A stretch of 64,000 bases of DNA from Maribacter sp. PR1 (GTDB lineage: Bacteria; Bacteroidota; Bacteroidia; Flavobacteriales; Flavobacteriaceae), in assembly GCF_028464145.1 (NCBI RefSeq), contig NZ_JAQPCG010000004.1, positions 1 through 64,000 on the forward strand, in the 5' to 3' direction. The translations under genes and the position numbers were made by a program. The notes beneath the pieces are model-generated. The model ran no database searches. It worked only from the letters and a program-made list of their open reading frames with translations, and was not told the DNA's origin. Positions 52,934 to 63,200 of this stretch are shown piece after piece. Positions within the stretch are counted from its first letter, which is position 1; each line of letters opens with the position of its first letter.

Positions 52934-55509
52934 ATCTATTGGACGCTTTTCCCATTTATGGGTACGAGGCCCCTATTCTGGTGTCGAAAGAAAAAGGTTG
53001 TATCAGTATTCCGTTGGAATTGGAGCTTCCGGAAATCTACACTATGGATGGAAAAGACTATTTGAACCTGAACCGGATAGTCTCCGGCATTCTGGAAATA
53101 ATGGGGGAAAATTGCCTGTTGCACAAACAAGATCTTTTCTACGGGGAAACCTATGCCGTTGACCCTTTACGCATGAAACGCGATTTTTTCGAGACGCAAG
53201 ATGAACTCTACTTTAAGAATAGGCCTTTTTTACGGCACCGTTCCTTTTTGGCGATACACAAGGTACCCAAGAGCTATATTGGCCGAACACCCCTAGGTGT
53301 CAATTCTTTTTTAAAAAAGGAACGCGGTTTCTATGGGAAAAACCCGTTACCCGCAGAATATCTAAACACCGAGGTCATGGCAGATTTTGAGGCCCGTGTC
53401 GGGGCCGTAAACGACCTGATAAACGATTCCGGTTTGATAGGCTCGAAAATATTGGGGTATGAAGACCTTTTCGAATCGGCCGGGTACTACGATAATTATC
53501 TGGAAGCAAGCTACCAAACGGGTACTGGCAGGGATGTTGATTTCTCAGGGAACACCTTGCACATTGGAGACAAACAGGGGCAGTACTTTACGCTGGAAAA
53601 CTTGGACCAATTTTCAAAAGAGGATATGGCCTTTCATGAGTACTTCGGAAAATACACCATCGGTGAAAACCTTTTCCCCATCGGGAACCTTTTCTCTTTG
53701 GGCTTTAAGATCCCACACGAACATATCATCAACCAATACATCTATATTCCGGAGAAGGAAAAGGCCATGGGCAGGCTAAGGTCAAAGGCCAAACGCCTGA
53801 ACAAATACGCTACCAATCGCAAAGGGGACAAAAACAGCACCTATCGGGACCAAATCTACGAGTTCCAACAATCGATACTGAACGACCACAAGGAATTGGT
53901 GTATTACCACCTGAACGTACTGGGGTTGGCCGATTCCAAAAAGACCTTTCGGTCGATGTGCAACACCGTAAAATCCGCATTCGGAAAATTGGGCATCCAT
54001 GCCAAGGAAAATTCCGTGGATCGCAAAAATCTATTTTTCGGGGGCATTCTCGGTAACGGCATCGGTACGAGTATGGAACTGTACAGTCCGTTCTCCTCCG
54101 AAATGGCTTCCAGTCTATGGTATTTCGAAGGAGGTTATAAAAACAGGCTTCACGGTCCACACGGGCTGCGTATGGTCGATAGGGCCACGGGACAACCTTT
54201 ACTGGTCAGTCTCTATCGCGACCCGGAAAAAAAGAACTGGATTTTTAACCGGGGGATGCTCATCGCATCGGGATCGGGCGGAGGGAAGACCTTCTTTACA
54301 AACGCCTATCTGTACTCTGAATATCGGGAAGGTGCGGAAATTTTGATTCTTGAAAACGGAAATTCATATGACAAGCTAGTGGATCAACTGAACGGGGTCA
54401 CAATAGCGAACGACGACCAAAACCCGTTTACCTTCAATCCCTTTATACTCGATCCTATAGATGTTGTCGTTAAGGATGGCAAGAAAACCCTGACCGAACA
54501 TAAACTGACCCAACTTATCGCTTTGGTGTATTTACTATATGGCCGTAAGGATAATGAAGCAGGGGATACCCATGATAGTGCGGTAGTCCGTACGATCATC
54601 GAATTCTTGGTTCAGGGATATTATCAGCATCAGTTTTCTAATGGTAGTTCCGACGATTCTTTTAATACATTCTACGACTACACACATCAAAATTTGAAAG
54701 CCCTAATGCAAACGAAGGGCATCCGAGATGAAATATTCGATCCCAATCTGTTCTTATTGTTGCTCAGCAAATACGCTCACGACGGACCGAGGGCCTATCT
54801 CTTGAATAGCAGGGATAAAAGAATAGCCCAACTGAGCCAGGAAAGATTGGTCTATTTCAAATTGGAAAATCTGGTCAATAATGAAGAACTTTTCCCCATT
54901 GTGGCATTTTTGATGATCGATGTGTTCGACAAAAAGTTGAAGGATCCGAAGAAACTTTCCCTCAATAAAATATTGGCCGTGGACGAGGCATGGAACCTGT
55001 TCGATAACCCCATTATGGCCCACTATTTCGATGCGATATCCAGAATGGCAAGAAAGTATGGAGGACAGCCCATATTCATATCGCAGAAGGTCGACGATTT
55101 CGTAAAATCAAAATTTATCGGCAAGACCATCGTGGTTAACAGTCATATCAAAGTGCTGCTCGACCTTGGTGAATTCGCCAACTCCTTTGATGAAATCCAG
55201 AACATATTAGGCCTGAACGCCAAACAAAAGCAACTGAACCTTTCCGTCAACAAGGATCTGCCCATAGGCCGAAAACTAAGGGAAATGGCCATTTGTTGGA
55301 AGGAACGAGTCAAGGTTTTTGGACTGGAAACATCCTTACCGACCAAATGCCTGTTCGAAACGAATCCGAACGAAAAAGCAAAAATCAATAGGCTGCATGA
55401 ACAGCACGGTTATGATTGGGAACGGACCGCGATCGCATATAAACAATTGGAGATGGAACAAACCGATAGGGATTTGAAAACCCTGAACGGAAATAGTAAG
55501 AACACTTAA
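52918..55509 (+). CDS. traG: Conjugation ATPase TraG (VirB4-type)
   Basis: 863 aa, usual length. N-terminal VirB4 region (PIYGYEAPILVSKEKGCISIPLELE). ATPase part: Walker A LIASGSGGGKTFF (near residue 450), Walker B KILAVDEAWNLFDNP (near 687), and IFISQKVDDF. It powers assembly of the transfer channel at the inner membrane. Confidence 0.96.
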   Translation: MEKTVNLLDAFPIYGYEAPILVSKEKGCISIPLELELPEIYTMDGKDYLNLNRIVSGILEIMGENCLLHKQDLFYGETYAVDPLRMKRDFFETQDELYFKNRPFLRHRSFLAIHKVPKSYIGRTPLGVNSFLKKERGFYGKNPLPAEYLNTEVMADFEARVGAVNDLINDSGLIGSKILGYEDLFESAGYYDNYLEASYQTGTGRDVDFSGNTLHIGDKQGQYFTLENLDQFSKEDMAFHEYFGKYTIGENLFPIGNLFSLGFKIPHEHIINQYIYIPEKEKAMGRLRSKAKRLNKYATNRKGDKNSTYRDQIYEFQQSILNDHKELVYYHLNVLGLADSKKTFRSMCNTVKSAFGKLGIHAKENSVDRKNLFFGGILGNGIGTSMELYSPFSSEMASSLWYFEGGYKNRLHGPHGLRMVDRATGQPLLVSLYRDPEKKNWIFNRGMLIASGSGGGKTFFTNAYLYSEYREGAEILILENGNSYDKLVDQLNGVTIANDDQNPFTFNPFILDPIDVVVKDGKKTLTEHKLTQLIALVYLLYGRKDNEAGDTHDSAVVRTIIEFLVQGYYQHQFSNGSSDDSFNTFYDYTHQNLKALMQTKGIRDEIFDPNLFLLLLSKYAHDGPRAYLLNSRDKRIAQLSQERLVYFKLENLVNNEELFPIVAFLMIDVFDKKLKDPKKLSLNKILAVDEAWNLFDNPIMAHYFDAISRMARKYGGQPIFISQKVDDFVKSKFIGKTIVVNSHIKVLLDLGEFANSFDEIQNILGLNAKQKQLNLSVNKDLPIGRKLREMAICWKERVKVFGLETSLPTKCLFETNPNEKAKINRLHEQHGYDWERTAIAYKQLEMEQTDRDLKTLNGNSKNT

Positions 55510-55519
55510 AACCAAAAAA

Positions 55520-56149
55520 ATGAAAAATCAAAGACTAAAAATGGCTATTGCTATATGTTTTATAGGGATACTCCCTTGTTTGGCAACCGCGCAGATTCCG
55601 GTGACCGATGTAGCGGCGAACGCACAATTGGTACTGCTCAACTCAAATGTGGCGACGCTCAATTCGCAATTGGCAACGTTGAACGCGACCATGGGCAAGC
55701 TATTAGCACAGATGGAACGCAACGTTACTGCCAATTCCAGTTCCTCCAAAATCTTAAGTCAAGACCTGAGCGCGAAAAGAATGCCCGCCAGCTATGTCAT
55801 GGGAAGTCCTGAAATGAATGAACTCTACGAACTAAAGGATAAGATCATAGCCTCCTATAAGGGTACGCAGAAGAACCTGCGAACCTTTACCAACTTGGAA
55901 AAAGTGGAAAAGAAGAGGGCTGCCAAGACATTGGCGGATGCCGTTTTACAGGTATCCTCCCTTGTTTCCCAAGGTTCACAAATTGCCTCCACCGGTGAAA
56001 TTATCGAATCAGCGGACAGGTTATCGGCGCTCAGATCGATTTTGGAAAAGATGAACGGGTTATTGGACGATGTCATCAAAGTCAACACATCCCTTCTACA
56101 AAAAAACGAACATCGTAAAGCCGTCCATTCACTTATAAAAACAAATTAA
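55520..56149 (+). CDS. traI: TraI-like (VirB5/TrbJ-type) secreted protein
   Basis: 209 aa with a signal peptide (MKNQRLKMAIAICFIGILPCLATAQ) and a long helical mature part with coiled-coil stretches (LLNSNVATLNSQLATLNATMGKLLAQMERN; DKIIASYKGTQKNLRTFTNLEKVEKKRAAKTL). Position between traG and traJ and the build match TraI of conjugative transposons. Stop overlaps the next start (TAATG). Confidence 0.78.
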   Translation: MKNQRLKMAIAICFIGILPCLATAQIPVTDVAANAQLVLLNSNVATLNSQLATLNATMGKLLAQMERNVTANSSSSKILSQDLSAKRMPASYVMGSPEMNELYELKDKIIASYKGTQKNLRTFTNLEKVEKKRAAKTLADAVLQVSSLVSQGSQIASTGEIIESADRLSALRSILEKMNGLLDDVIKVNTSLLQKNEHRKAVHSLIKTN

Positions 56150-57063
56150 TGTACGCCTTACAATCAAGTTCGGGCTTTCGGATAACGGTCAATTCCATAT
56201 TCGACCAATACATCGGCGATGCTTTTGCCAGTTTGGGGCCTACGCTGAGCATCGGATTCGGAATGGCGAAAATCGGTTTGGGCATTTTTGCCCTTACACA
56301 CTTTGCAGGTAATGATCGAGCGGATGTTATTAAGGCGTTGAAATGGTTTCCCTTAATGTTCATTTTGTTCAACTATTCGGAATTCGCACACGCCATTTTT
56401 GAATTTTACAATAATCTAGGTTCATCGTTTGTTAGCACCCAAAAAAGTTGGGATACCATCGGACAAAAGATAGCTTTGGCGCAGATCGATGTAGCTGCGA
56501 ACAACCTTGTGGAATGGAACCTGTTGAGCATGGACATCGATGGGCTACAGTCGTTCGCCCTTACGGGACTGGCCGGTTCGATAACTGCGTTCGCACATAT
56601 TATCTCCACCTTGATATTCATAGGCATCAAGGCATTGGCCACCATTTATCTTTTCATCCTCATCATTTTCGGGCCTATCAATATCGGACTTTCTTTCATT
56701 CCCGCTATTTCGGGACTCTGGAAAGCATGGCTGCAAAAGTTCATGAGTATCTGTCTTTGGCTGCCCATGCTCTACGTGGTGGATATGTTCATGGTCAACC
56801 TTGTGGACCAGTTGGTCGATCATTTGCTTCGATACGGTTCCTATGATCTGGGACTGATCTTAAGTTCGTCCATGTTGATACTGATGACCTCTTTTTTTTA
56901 TATCAAGGCACCCACTTTGGCAAATTTTGTGGTCCAGGGCCTTAATATTTCAGGAGGTGGAATCGTCGCCAAACCGAAACATTACGGTAAAAAAGCGATT
57001 CAAACGGCTATGGATGTGAAAAGTGGAGGAGCCACCAAAGCTGTCCGCACATTAATACAATAA
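56149..57063 (+). CDS. traJ: TraJ (VirB6-type) polytopic membrane protein
   Basis: 304 aa with about six to seven membrane segments. Typical core IISTLIFIGIKALATIYLFILIIFGPINIGLSFIPAISGLWKAWLQKFMSICLWLPMLYVVD. VirB6-type proteins form part of the inner-membrane channel. Operon position after traI fits. Confidence 0.92.
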   Translation: MYALQSSSGFRITVNSIFDQYIGDAFASLGPTLSIGFGMAKIGLGIFALTHFAGNDRADVIKALKWFPLMFILFNYSEFAHAIFEFYNNLGSSFVSTQKSWDTIGQKIALAQIDVAANNLVEWNLLSMDIDGLQSFALTGLAGSITAFAHIISTLIFIGIKALATIYLFILIIFGPINIGLSFIPAISGLWKAWLQKFMSICLWLPMLYVVDMFMVNLVDQLVDHLLRYGSYDLGLILSSSMLILMTSFFYIKAPTLANFVVQGLNISGGGIVAKPKHYGKKAIQTAMDVKSGGATKAVRTLIQ

Positions 57064-57070
57064 TCAACAT

Positions 57071-57697
57071 ATGGAAGGAAAATACGGGATAATCAATGAC
57101 ATCGCCCAGAGCAGAAGGCACAACAATAGATTGGTATACAGTTGTTTGGCAGTGATCGTTATCGTTTTCGGCATGGCCACCTACTATGTAATGAGGGCGG
57201 ATCAGCGCGCCAAGAACAACGCCTATCTGCTTCATGGAGGGCAAAGGTTGCCCATGGCCCCCATTAGGGATGTCAAGGAAAATCTGCAAATACTTTGTGA
57301 AGGCCATCTTTACAATTTTCATGAGCTCTTCTTTTCCTTGGAACCTAATTTGAAGCTAATTAAAAGGGACATTGAAGGAAAGGCATTACACATGGTCGAC
57401 TGGTCAGGCAACCGTTTATACGCCCGTTTGGTCGAAAAAAAGTACTTCCATGATGTGGCAATGCGCGACTATCGCTACTTTGTGGAACTTGATTCGATTC
57501 ATATCGATTATGGAACCTACCCGTTTCCGTTCACATTTTACGGCAAACAGGCCATAGAAAAAGGCAAATCAACGACGTATAGGAACCTCATTACTAGAGG
57601 ACAATTAAAAAAGTCGGGAGTTACCCCAAACAATTTAAACGGTATAAAGATTATTGACTTTCAGGTCGTAGACAATTCCGACTTGGAGCGCATGTAG
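57071..57697 (+). CDS. traK: TraK (VirB8-type) protein
   Basis: 208 aa. One membrane segment (NRLVYSCLAVIVIVFGMATYYVM, residues about 20-42) and a periplasmic domain with FHELFFSLEPNLKLIKRDIEGKALHMVD and RDYRYFVELDSIHIDYGTYPFPFTFYGKQ, the TraK pattern. It nucleates channel assembly in the VirB8 model. Confidence 0.93.
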   Translation: MEGKYGIINDIAQSRRHNNRLVYSCLAVIVIVFGMATYYVMRADQRAKNNAYLLHGGQRLPMAPIRDVKENLQILCEGHLYNFHELFFSLEPNLKLIKRDIEGKALHMVDWSGNRLYARLVEKKYFHDVAMRDYRYFVELDSIHIDYGTYPFPFTFYGKQAIEKGKSTTYRNLITRGQLKKSGVTPNNLNGIKIIDFQVVDNSDLERM

Positions 57698-57698
57698 T

Positions 57699-58727
57699 AT
57701 GAAATTAAAAGAACAAATACAAGTTGTGAAGAGATGGGTGGTCAGAAACCAAAAGGTTGCTATGGCTTTACCTATCATTCTGATAATGACCAGTTTTTTT
57801 GTCATCGAAAATCTAAAGGATTTTAAGATGGGCGGTAATGACGCGGCAAACCTGAACGGGTTCAATACCGAATTGCCGGGCGAGACACCTACTTTGGATT
57901 CCGAAACCGCAGGCCGACAATGGAAGCTCAAGGATTCCTTGGAAAAGGAAGAAGTAGAAAATGCCGAAGCTGCCACTAACATGAAGGATTTGGAAAATTC
58001 CGAAAATGACTCTCTTCAGCGGATTTTAAAACAACTGGAAGGGCTGTCCATGAAGTCTAGTACCAAGGAAACCGCCAAAGCGGAAATCCCGGAAACCAGA
58101 AAAAACATGGTTAGGGAAAAGCAAACCGAAATAACGGCGAATGAGAAAAAAAAGCAGTTCGCGGAGGAACGGTTGGCCTATCGTGAAAAGCTACTAGAGG
58201 GTAAGGAAAAAATGATCGGCGATTCTCAAAACACACATAAGAATTTGTCCCCCGTACCAGTTTTGGATGCTAAACAGTCAATCTCATATAGAGCTACCGT
58301 ATATGGCGACCAATTTATATTGCCCAATGAGAATGTCCGATTACTGCTCATGGAGGATATCGTTATAGGGAAGAAAAGGTTCAAGAAGAATACGTTTGTA
58401 TACGCCATGGCCTCGATTAAGGAGAACAGGGTTTATCTGGACATCGACAATATCGAACATCATCCGGTAAGTCTATTGGTCAAAGATTTCAACGATGGCC
58501 GGGAAGGCATCTATAGCACACGTGCAGGGGAACTGTGGCGGGAATATAAGGCGAATGCAAGCAGTAATTTATTGACCAATGCTACCGATGAGCTGACCAA
58601 CGGTTCTCCCGATTTAGTGACCGATATAGCAAGAGGATTGGGTTCCTTCCTTAGAAAGAAAAAATTACGGGAGAAAGAGAAGATTCTTTTGATGGACGAT
58701 TACGAACTTTTATTGGTAACGCAATGA
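57699..58727 (+). CDS. traM: TraM (VirB10-like) protein
   Basis: 342 aa. Membrane segment near residue 20-40 (VAMALPIILIMTSFFVIENL), a long charged linker (to about 190), then a C-terminal domain (SYRATVYGDQFILPNENVRLLLMEDIVIGKKRFKKNTFVYAMASI ... REGIYSTRAGELWREYK) as in TraM. It links inner and outer membrane. It starts 1 bp after the traK stop: the small traL gene usually found between traK and traM is missing. It overlaps traN by 4 bp. Confidence 0.93.
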   Translation: MKLKEQIQVVKRWVVRNQKVAMALPIILIMTSFFVIENLKDFKMGGNDAANLNGFNTELPGETPTLDSETAGRQWKLKDSLEKEEVENAEAATNMKDLENSENDSLQRILKQLEGLSMKSSTKETAKAEIPETRKNMVREKQTEITANEKKKQFAEERLAYREKLLEGKEKMIGDSQNTHKNLSPVPVLDAKQSISYRATVYGDQFILPNENVRLLLMEDIVIGKKRFKKNTFVYAMASIKENRVYLDIDNIEHHPVSLLVKDFNDGREGIYSTRAGELWREYKANASSNLLTNATDELTNGSPDLVTDIARGLGSFLRKKKLREKEKILLMDDYELLLVTQ

Positions 58728-59707
58728 GAATAAAAACCTTCATATCATTATTTGTATTATTCGGTGCGCTTTTTGGAAATGCGCAGACGGACACTATTCC
58801 TGTTTCCAGGGATTATAAGACAATACTCGTCCTGCCCGGAATTTTCGATTTCTCCATCAACGGGAAAGAACTCAATTTCATCGAATCCTTCCCTGTCAAA
58901 AATGCGTCCGACAATGCAAAACGTATCGTCCTGCTAAGTTACAATGACGTGGCACCCGATACCGAAGATCATACCAATTACACGGTGTATACTAGGGATG
59001 GTCTTGCTTATGATTTTATCTTAAGACTGGTTGAAGTTCCTGTTAAGAAAAGGTGGCCGATTACCAAATCTATGTCCGAAAACCTGGAAGCGTTCTCCAA
59101 GCTAAAAGATAGTACCAATATCTCAACTTCAGTAGCTACGCCAAAACCTCCAATGGAGCGTACCGATATCGCTACAAGGACAAAAGAAGAAGAATTAGGG
59201 GTCTCGCCAAATGAAGAAACGACCGAAGAACCTTTGCCGCTCACTAGGGAACTCTATGTGCTCGACCGCATGGAATACGTTCGTCGGCGATGTTACTATA
59301 ATCAGTTCAACAAAGGCAAGGTCATTCGCTATTTCGCCAAATATGATGATGTGTTCTTATGGCTTGAAAATGTCTTTTATGAAAACAACGAAATATACCT
59401 ACAGTTCCGTTTGGAGAACAAAGCGCACATGCCCTACGATGTGAATTTTCTCAAATTCCGTATCGCTTCCAATTATAGGAACAGTCCGAACAATATTGAC
59501 AAAAAACACGAGCCCTTGTTCCGGTATAAGGTTCCTAAAAGGGTAGAAGGGAATTCCGAAAACTACTTTATGGTGGTCTTCGATAAGTTCACATTGGATC
59601 GGAAGAAAGTACTTATGGTCAATGTGGACGAGGATAAAGGCAATAGGAACCTATCCCTGGATATCGACCATAGCGTTATCAATAACCCGTTAGCTTTTAA
59701 GTTATGA
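58724..59707 (+). CDS. traN: TraN (DUF4138, VirB9-like) protein
   Basis: 327 aa with a signal peptide (MRIKTFISLFVLFGALFGNAQ). Mature part: LPGIFDFSINGKELNFIESF ... YTVYTRDGLAYDFILRLVE, then a linker and a C-terminal domain (FLWLENVFYENNEIYLQFRLENKAHMPYDVNFLKFRI) typical of TraN. Outer-membrane side of the channel. Four-base overlaps with traM and traO. Confidence 0.93.
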   Translation: MRIKTFISLFVLFGALFGNAQTDTIPVSRDYKTILVLPGIFDFSINGKELNFIESFPVKNASDNAKRIVLLSYNDVAPDTEDHTNYTVYTRDGLAYDFILRLVEVPVKKRWPITKSMSENLEAFSKLKDSTNISTSVATPKPPMERTDIATRTKEEELGVSPNEETTEEPLPLTRELYVLDRMEYVRRRCYYNQFNKGKVIRYFAKYDDVFLWLENVFYENNEIYLQFRLENKAHMPYDVNFLKFRIASNYRNSPNNIDKKHEPLFRYKVPKRVEGNSENYFMVVFDKFTLDRKKVLMVNVDEDKGNRNLSLDIDHSVINNPLAFKL

Positions 59708-60255
59708 GAAATGTTCGTTTTTGTATAGCGATGGCATTATTGTTATCGGCTTCATTCTGCTTTGGCCAACTGAGGGGTAATCTTGCCTCATCGGTCGGTT
59801 TGAGTGGTGGCTATGTCGAAGATGGTTACGGCATCATGGGTACCTTCAATTTCCATCCCGACAGGTACCAGTATTTTCAGATAAGCGTATTGGCGGCCAT
59901 TGCAGAAGATAAAGGAAGTCAGGATATCCCCTACAATATTTTTACCATACAACCTGGAATCTATTACCGGGTATTCGTGGCACCGCGAAAGAGAAATTTC
60001 AGCTTGTTTCTAGGCGGGGGCGGACTCTTCGGATACGAGGTCATCAACAATGGCAGTAATGAACTTCCAAGCGGAGCTTTGATAAACGCCAAAAGTCAAT
60101 TCGTCTATGGCCTCTATGTCGGGGCGGAAGCGGAAGTAGGTATCAGCAATGATTTTTCCCTGCTCATAAAAGCGAACGAATACTACCATATCAATTCCGA
60201 TGTTGGGAATTTTTATCCGTATGCCGGAGTCGGCCTACGTTATTTTTTGTTCTAA
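59704..60255 (+). CDS. traO: TraO-like conjugal transfer protein
   Basis: 183 aa with a signal peptide (MRNVRFCIAMALLLSASFCFGQ) and a beta-barrel-like body with alternating residues and a C-terminal phenylalanine (YAGVGLRYFLF). LRGNLASSVGLSGGYVEDGYGIMGTF fits TraO. Probably in the outer membrane; role in transfer not defined. Confidence 0.85.
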   Translation: MRNVRFCIAMALLLSASFCFGQLRGNLASSVGLSGGYVEDGYGIMGTFNFHPDRYQYFQISVLAAIAEDKGSQDIPYNIFTIQPGIYYRVFVAPRKRNFSLFLGGGGLFGYEVINNGSNELPSGALINAKSQFVYGLYVGAEAEVGISNDFSLLIKANEYYHINSDVGNFYPYAGVGLRYFLF

Positions 60256-60265
60256 AAACGATTGT

Positions 60266-63200
60266 ATGAAAATGAATGCCCCACAACGGATATTCGCGGT
60301 AACAACGCTATGTTTAGCTCTGATATTGGCATGTAGTAAGGACTTTGAGGATATCGTACAAGATTCCTTCGACTTTACGTTTGAAGGCACCAACGAAGAA
60401 AATGGATTCGTATTCGAAGCGACTAAAACGGATTTCATATTGGAACCCGAACGGATGGTTTCCAACGTTTCCTATTTCATGAAATACGATAATATTGACG
60501 GAAAAGGATATTACATAGGAACCGAAAACGATACGGTCCATGCGAACGATACCATATCGGTCAAAAATTTCAATCTTTCATACCGTTATATGCCCATTGA
60601 TACAGGAATGCATAAGATAAAAGTCTTGGCTTGGGATTCCAATAAAATTGAAAAGGAGCTTGAGCTGATATACAATGTCAAGTATGCAAGTTTTAGCTTT
60701 TTACTGGGCAAGGGTACCGATGATTTCCTCATCAATAGCCCAAATCCAGTCAATGTGACTTTATTGAGGGATAGGAACACCGCTAATCCCGACCGAGAAT
60801 CGTCAGAAGAGTTTGAGATTACCTACCAACTGGAAGATGGTTCGGGTAAACTTCTTCTGGGGGATACCGAATACGATGCCGGAAAACCTTTTATGTTACC
60901 TAAAGGCGTTACGGAATTTAGCTACCGACCGGAAACCTTGGGAGAACATAAATTGACAATGACCGCAAAGGCTCCCGATGGTGCCACATTGACCAATGAA
61001 ATGTTATTGACGATAGAAAATATTGACTTTACTTTTAGGGCCACGGCGGCTTCCTCGCAGGTCGAGCTAGAAACCAATTTGGCCATCAATATCGACTTGC
61101 AGACCCAAGAAGAAGAAAGTGAGGTTACTTTCGACATAAGCCATTCCTTCTCGTCGGATAGCCAAGGTGCGGGAACCGTTCGGGATCAGAATGGTGGGGT
61201 AATGGACCCCGGTACTTTTCGTAAAATCAATCCGGGCAACTACAATTTTACTTTCGAGGACGATGAATTGGGACAGCGTAAAATCTATTTCGACCTCCGC
61301 GATAGCAATGGTCAGATAAAAAGGGATAGTGTTGAAATCGAAGTGGCCAATATTCCGTTCACGTTCAGTGGAAACTCGGAAAGTAACCAAGTTTTTGTAA
61401 ATCAGCGGACACAGCTTAATTTCAACATCAAATCGAACGGCAACACATCCAACATCGATTACTTCCTGACCTATGATTTGGAGGAAGGAAATGGAACGAT
61501 TACAGGGGTCGGCGGAAATACGATTCAGAACAATACGGACTATCCGGTCGATCTGGGCAATTTCCCGTTGTTCTATACGCCCGAAACCCTGGGCCCGCAT
61601 CGGATCAGCTTTCTCGTTACCGACAATTATGGGCAGGCCGTCGGGCCTGTCGAAATCGACTTGGAGGCCAATCAGCTAGAACTGGAATTTAACGCCTCCG
61701 CCAATAGCAATGAAGTATTGGTTGGGCAACGGGGCACCGTTTCATTGAGCCTTATCGAAAAAGGGGATTATAATGGAGTTTCCTATGAACTGAATTATTT
61801 TATTTCCGGCGGTAATGCCGGACTATACAATGGAAATTCTCAAATTTCTCCTAGTCAATATTTTACCATAAGTCCAGGAAGTTTTGCTTATGATTTTATA
61901 GCCCAAGAATCAGGAACTTATGAAATTACCTTTTTGCTTCGAGATAGTAATGGACAGATTTTAGAAGAAAAAGTAACGTTGGTCGTTGCGAACAATGATT
62001 TTGCTATCAGTATGACCCCATCGATGGCAACGGAGTTTTCCAATATCCCGGTTGGGATTATTGTGGATATTGATGAAGTACCCGAAGGGGCAAACGATAG
62101 TTACACTGCCTTCTTTTCTTCGAGCCAGAACGGTTCGCTATCAGTTAATGGTGTTACTTACGGGCCTGGGGAAGAATTCCCATTGGGTGCAGGAGTCAAT
62201 AATCTTACCTATACCGGACTTGAACCTGGCCAGCACAATATCATTCTTAGCGTGGAATCCGGTTCGGATGTTACGCGAACGGCCAACACCACCATAACGT
62301 ATGACCAAGTGGACTTTACCTTTACGGCGGGAGCCCAAAAATCGGATATAACGGTTGGGGAAACCACCGGACTCAATTTTAATATTTCGGAAAGTGTGGG
62401 GTCTTCGAATTACACCATGCGCTTTAGCATGAACGGGAACGCACTCATCAGGGACAATAACGGTATTGAAGTGAGCCCCGGGAACAGTTACGATGTCAAT
62501 ACCGGCAACTTTAACTGGACGCTGGAGGGAACCAATGAAAGTAATGTTCGATTGGCTTTCACGGTTCGAAACGATACGGGATTGGAGAAAACAGTGGATA
62601 TTACGGTAAACGTGGCGGCCAAGGATTACACCTTCACAGCATCAGGGACATTGCAGCAGGCCTATACCGGAGAACAGGTGGATATTAACTTCAATATTTC
62701 CGAAATCGGAATCGGTGGGGATGGCTATGAGATGTATTTTTCGGCAAACGGTAACAATGGTTCTTTTGAATACGGAGGCACTAGCTACTCCGCTGGCGAA
62801 AGTTTTGAGGTACCTGTGGGGGCATTCTCTGGAAAGTATGTCGGAACGACCGAAGGCAACCACAACATCACTTTTACAGTGCGCTCTTCATCCGATGTAG
62901 AGAAAAAAGCCAGTATGAATATCCAGTTCGATAAATACGAAGAGTTCTTTGATTTCAATATAAGCCAATCCTCCGAAGACAAATATGAGGGGCAGCAATT
63001 TGAATTGACCTCCGTAACGAATGCAACAACCGGTCATGATGTACGGGTAACTTATGAAATGACATTTACGTTTACGGGGACAAGTGCAGGCTATATTTAT
63101 TATAAAAGCAGAATTTACAGGGAAGGAGACATAATTCCATTGGATTATGGTTCAACTCCCATGCGATTTTTTCCAGAGACCGATGAAAACTTTACCATCA

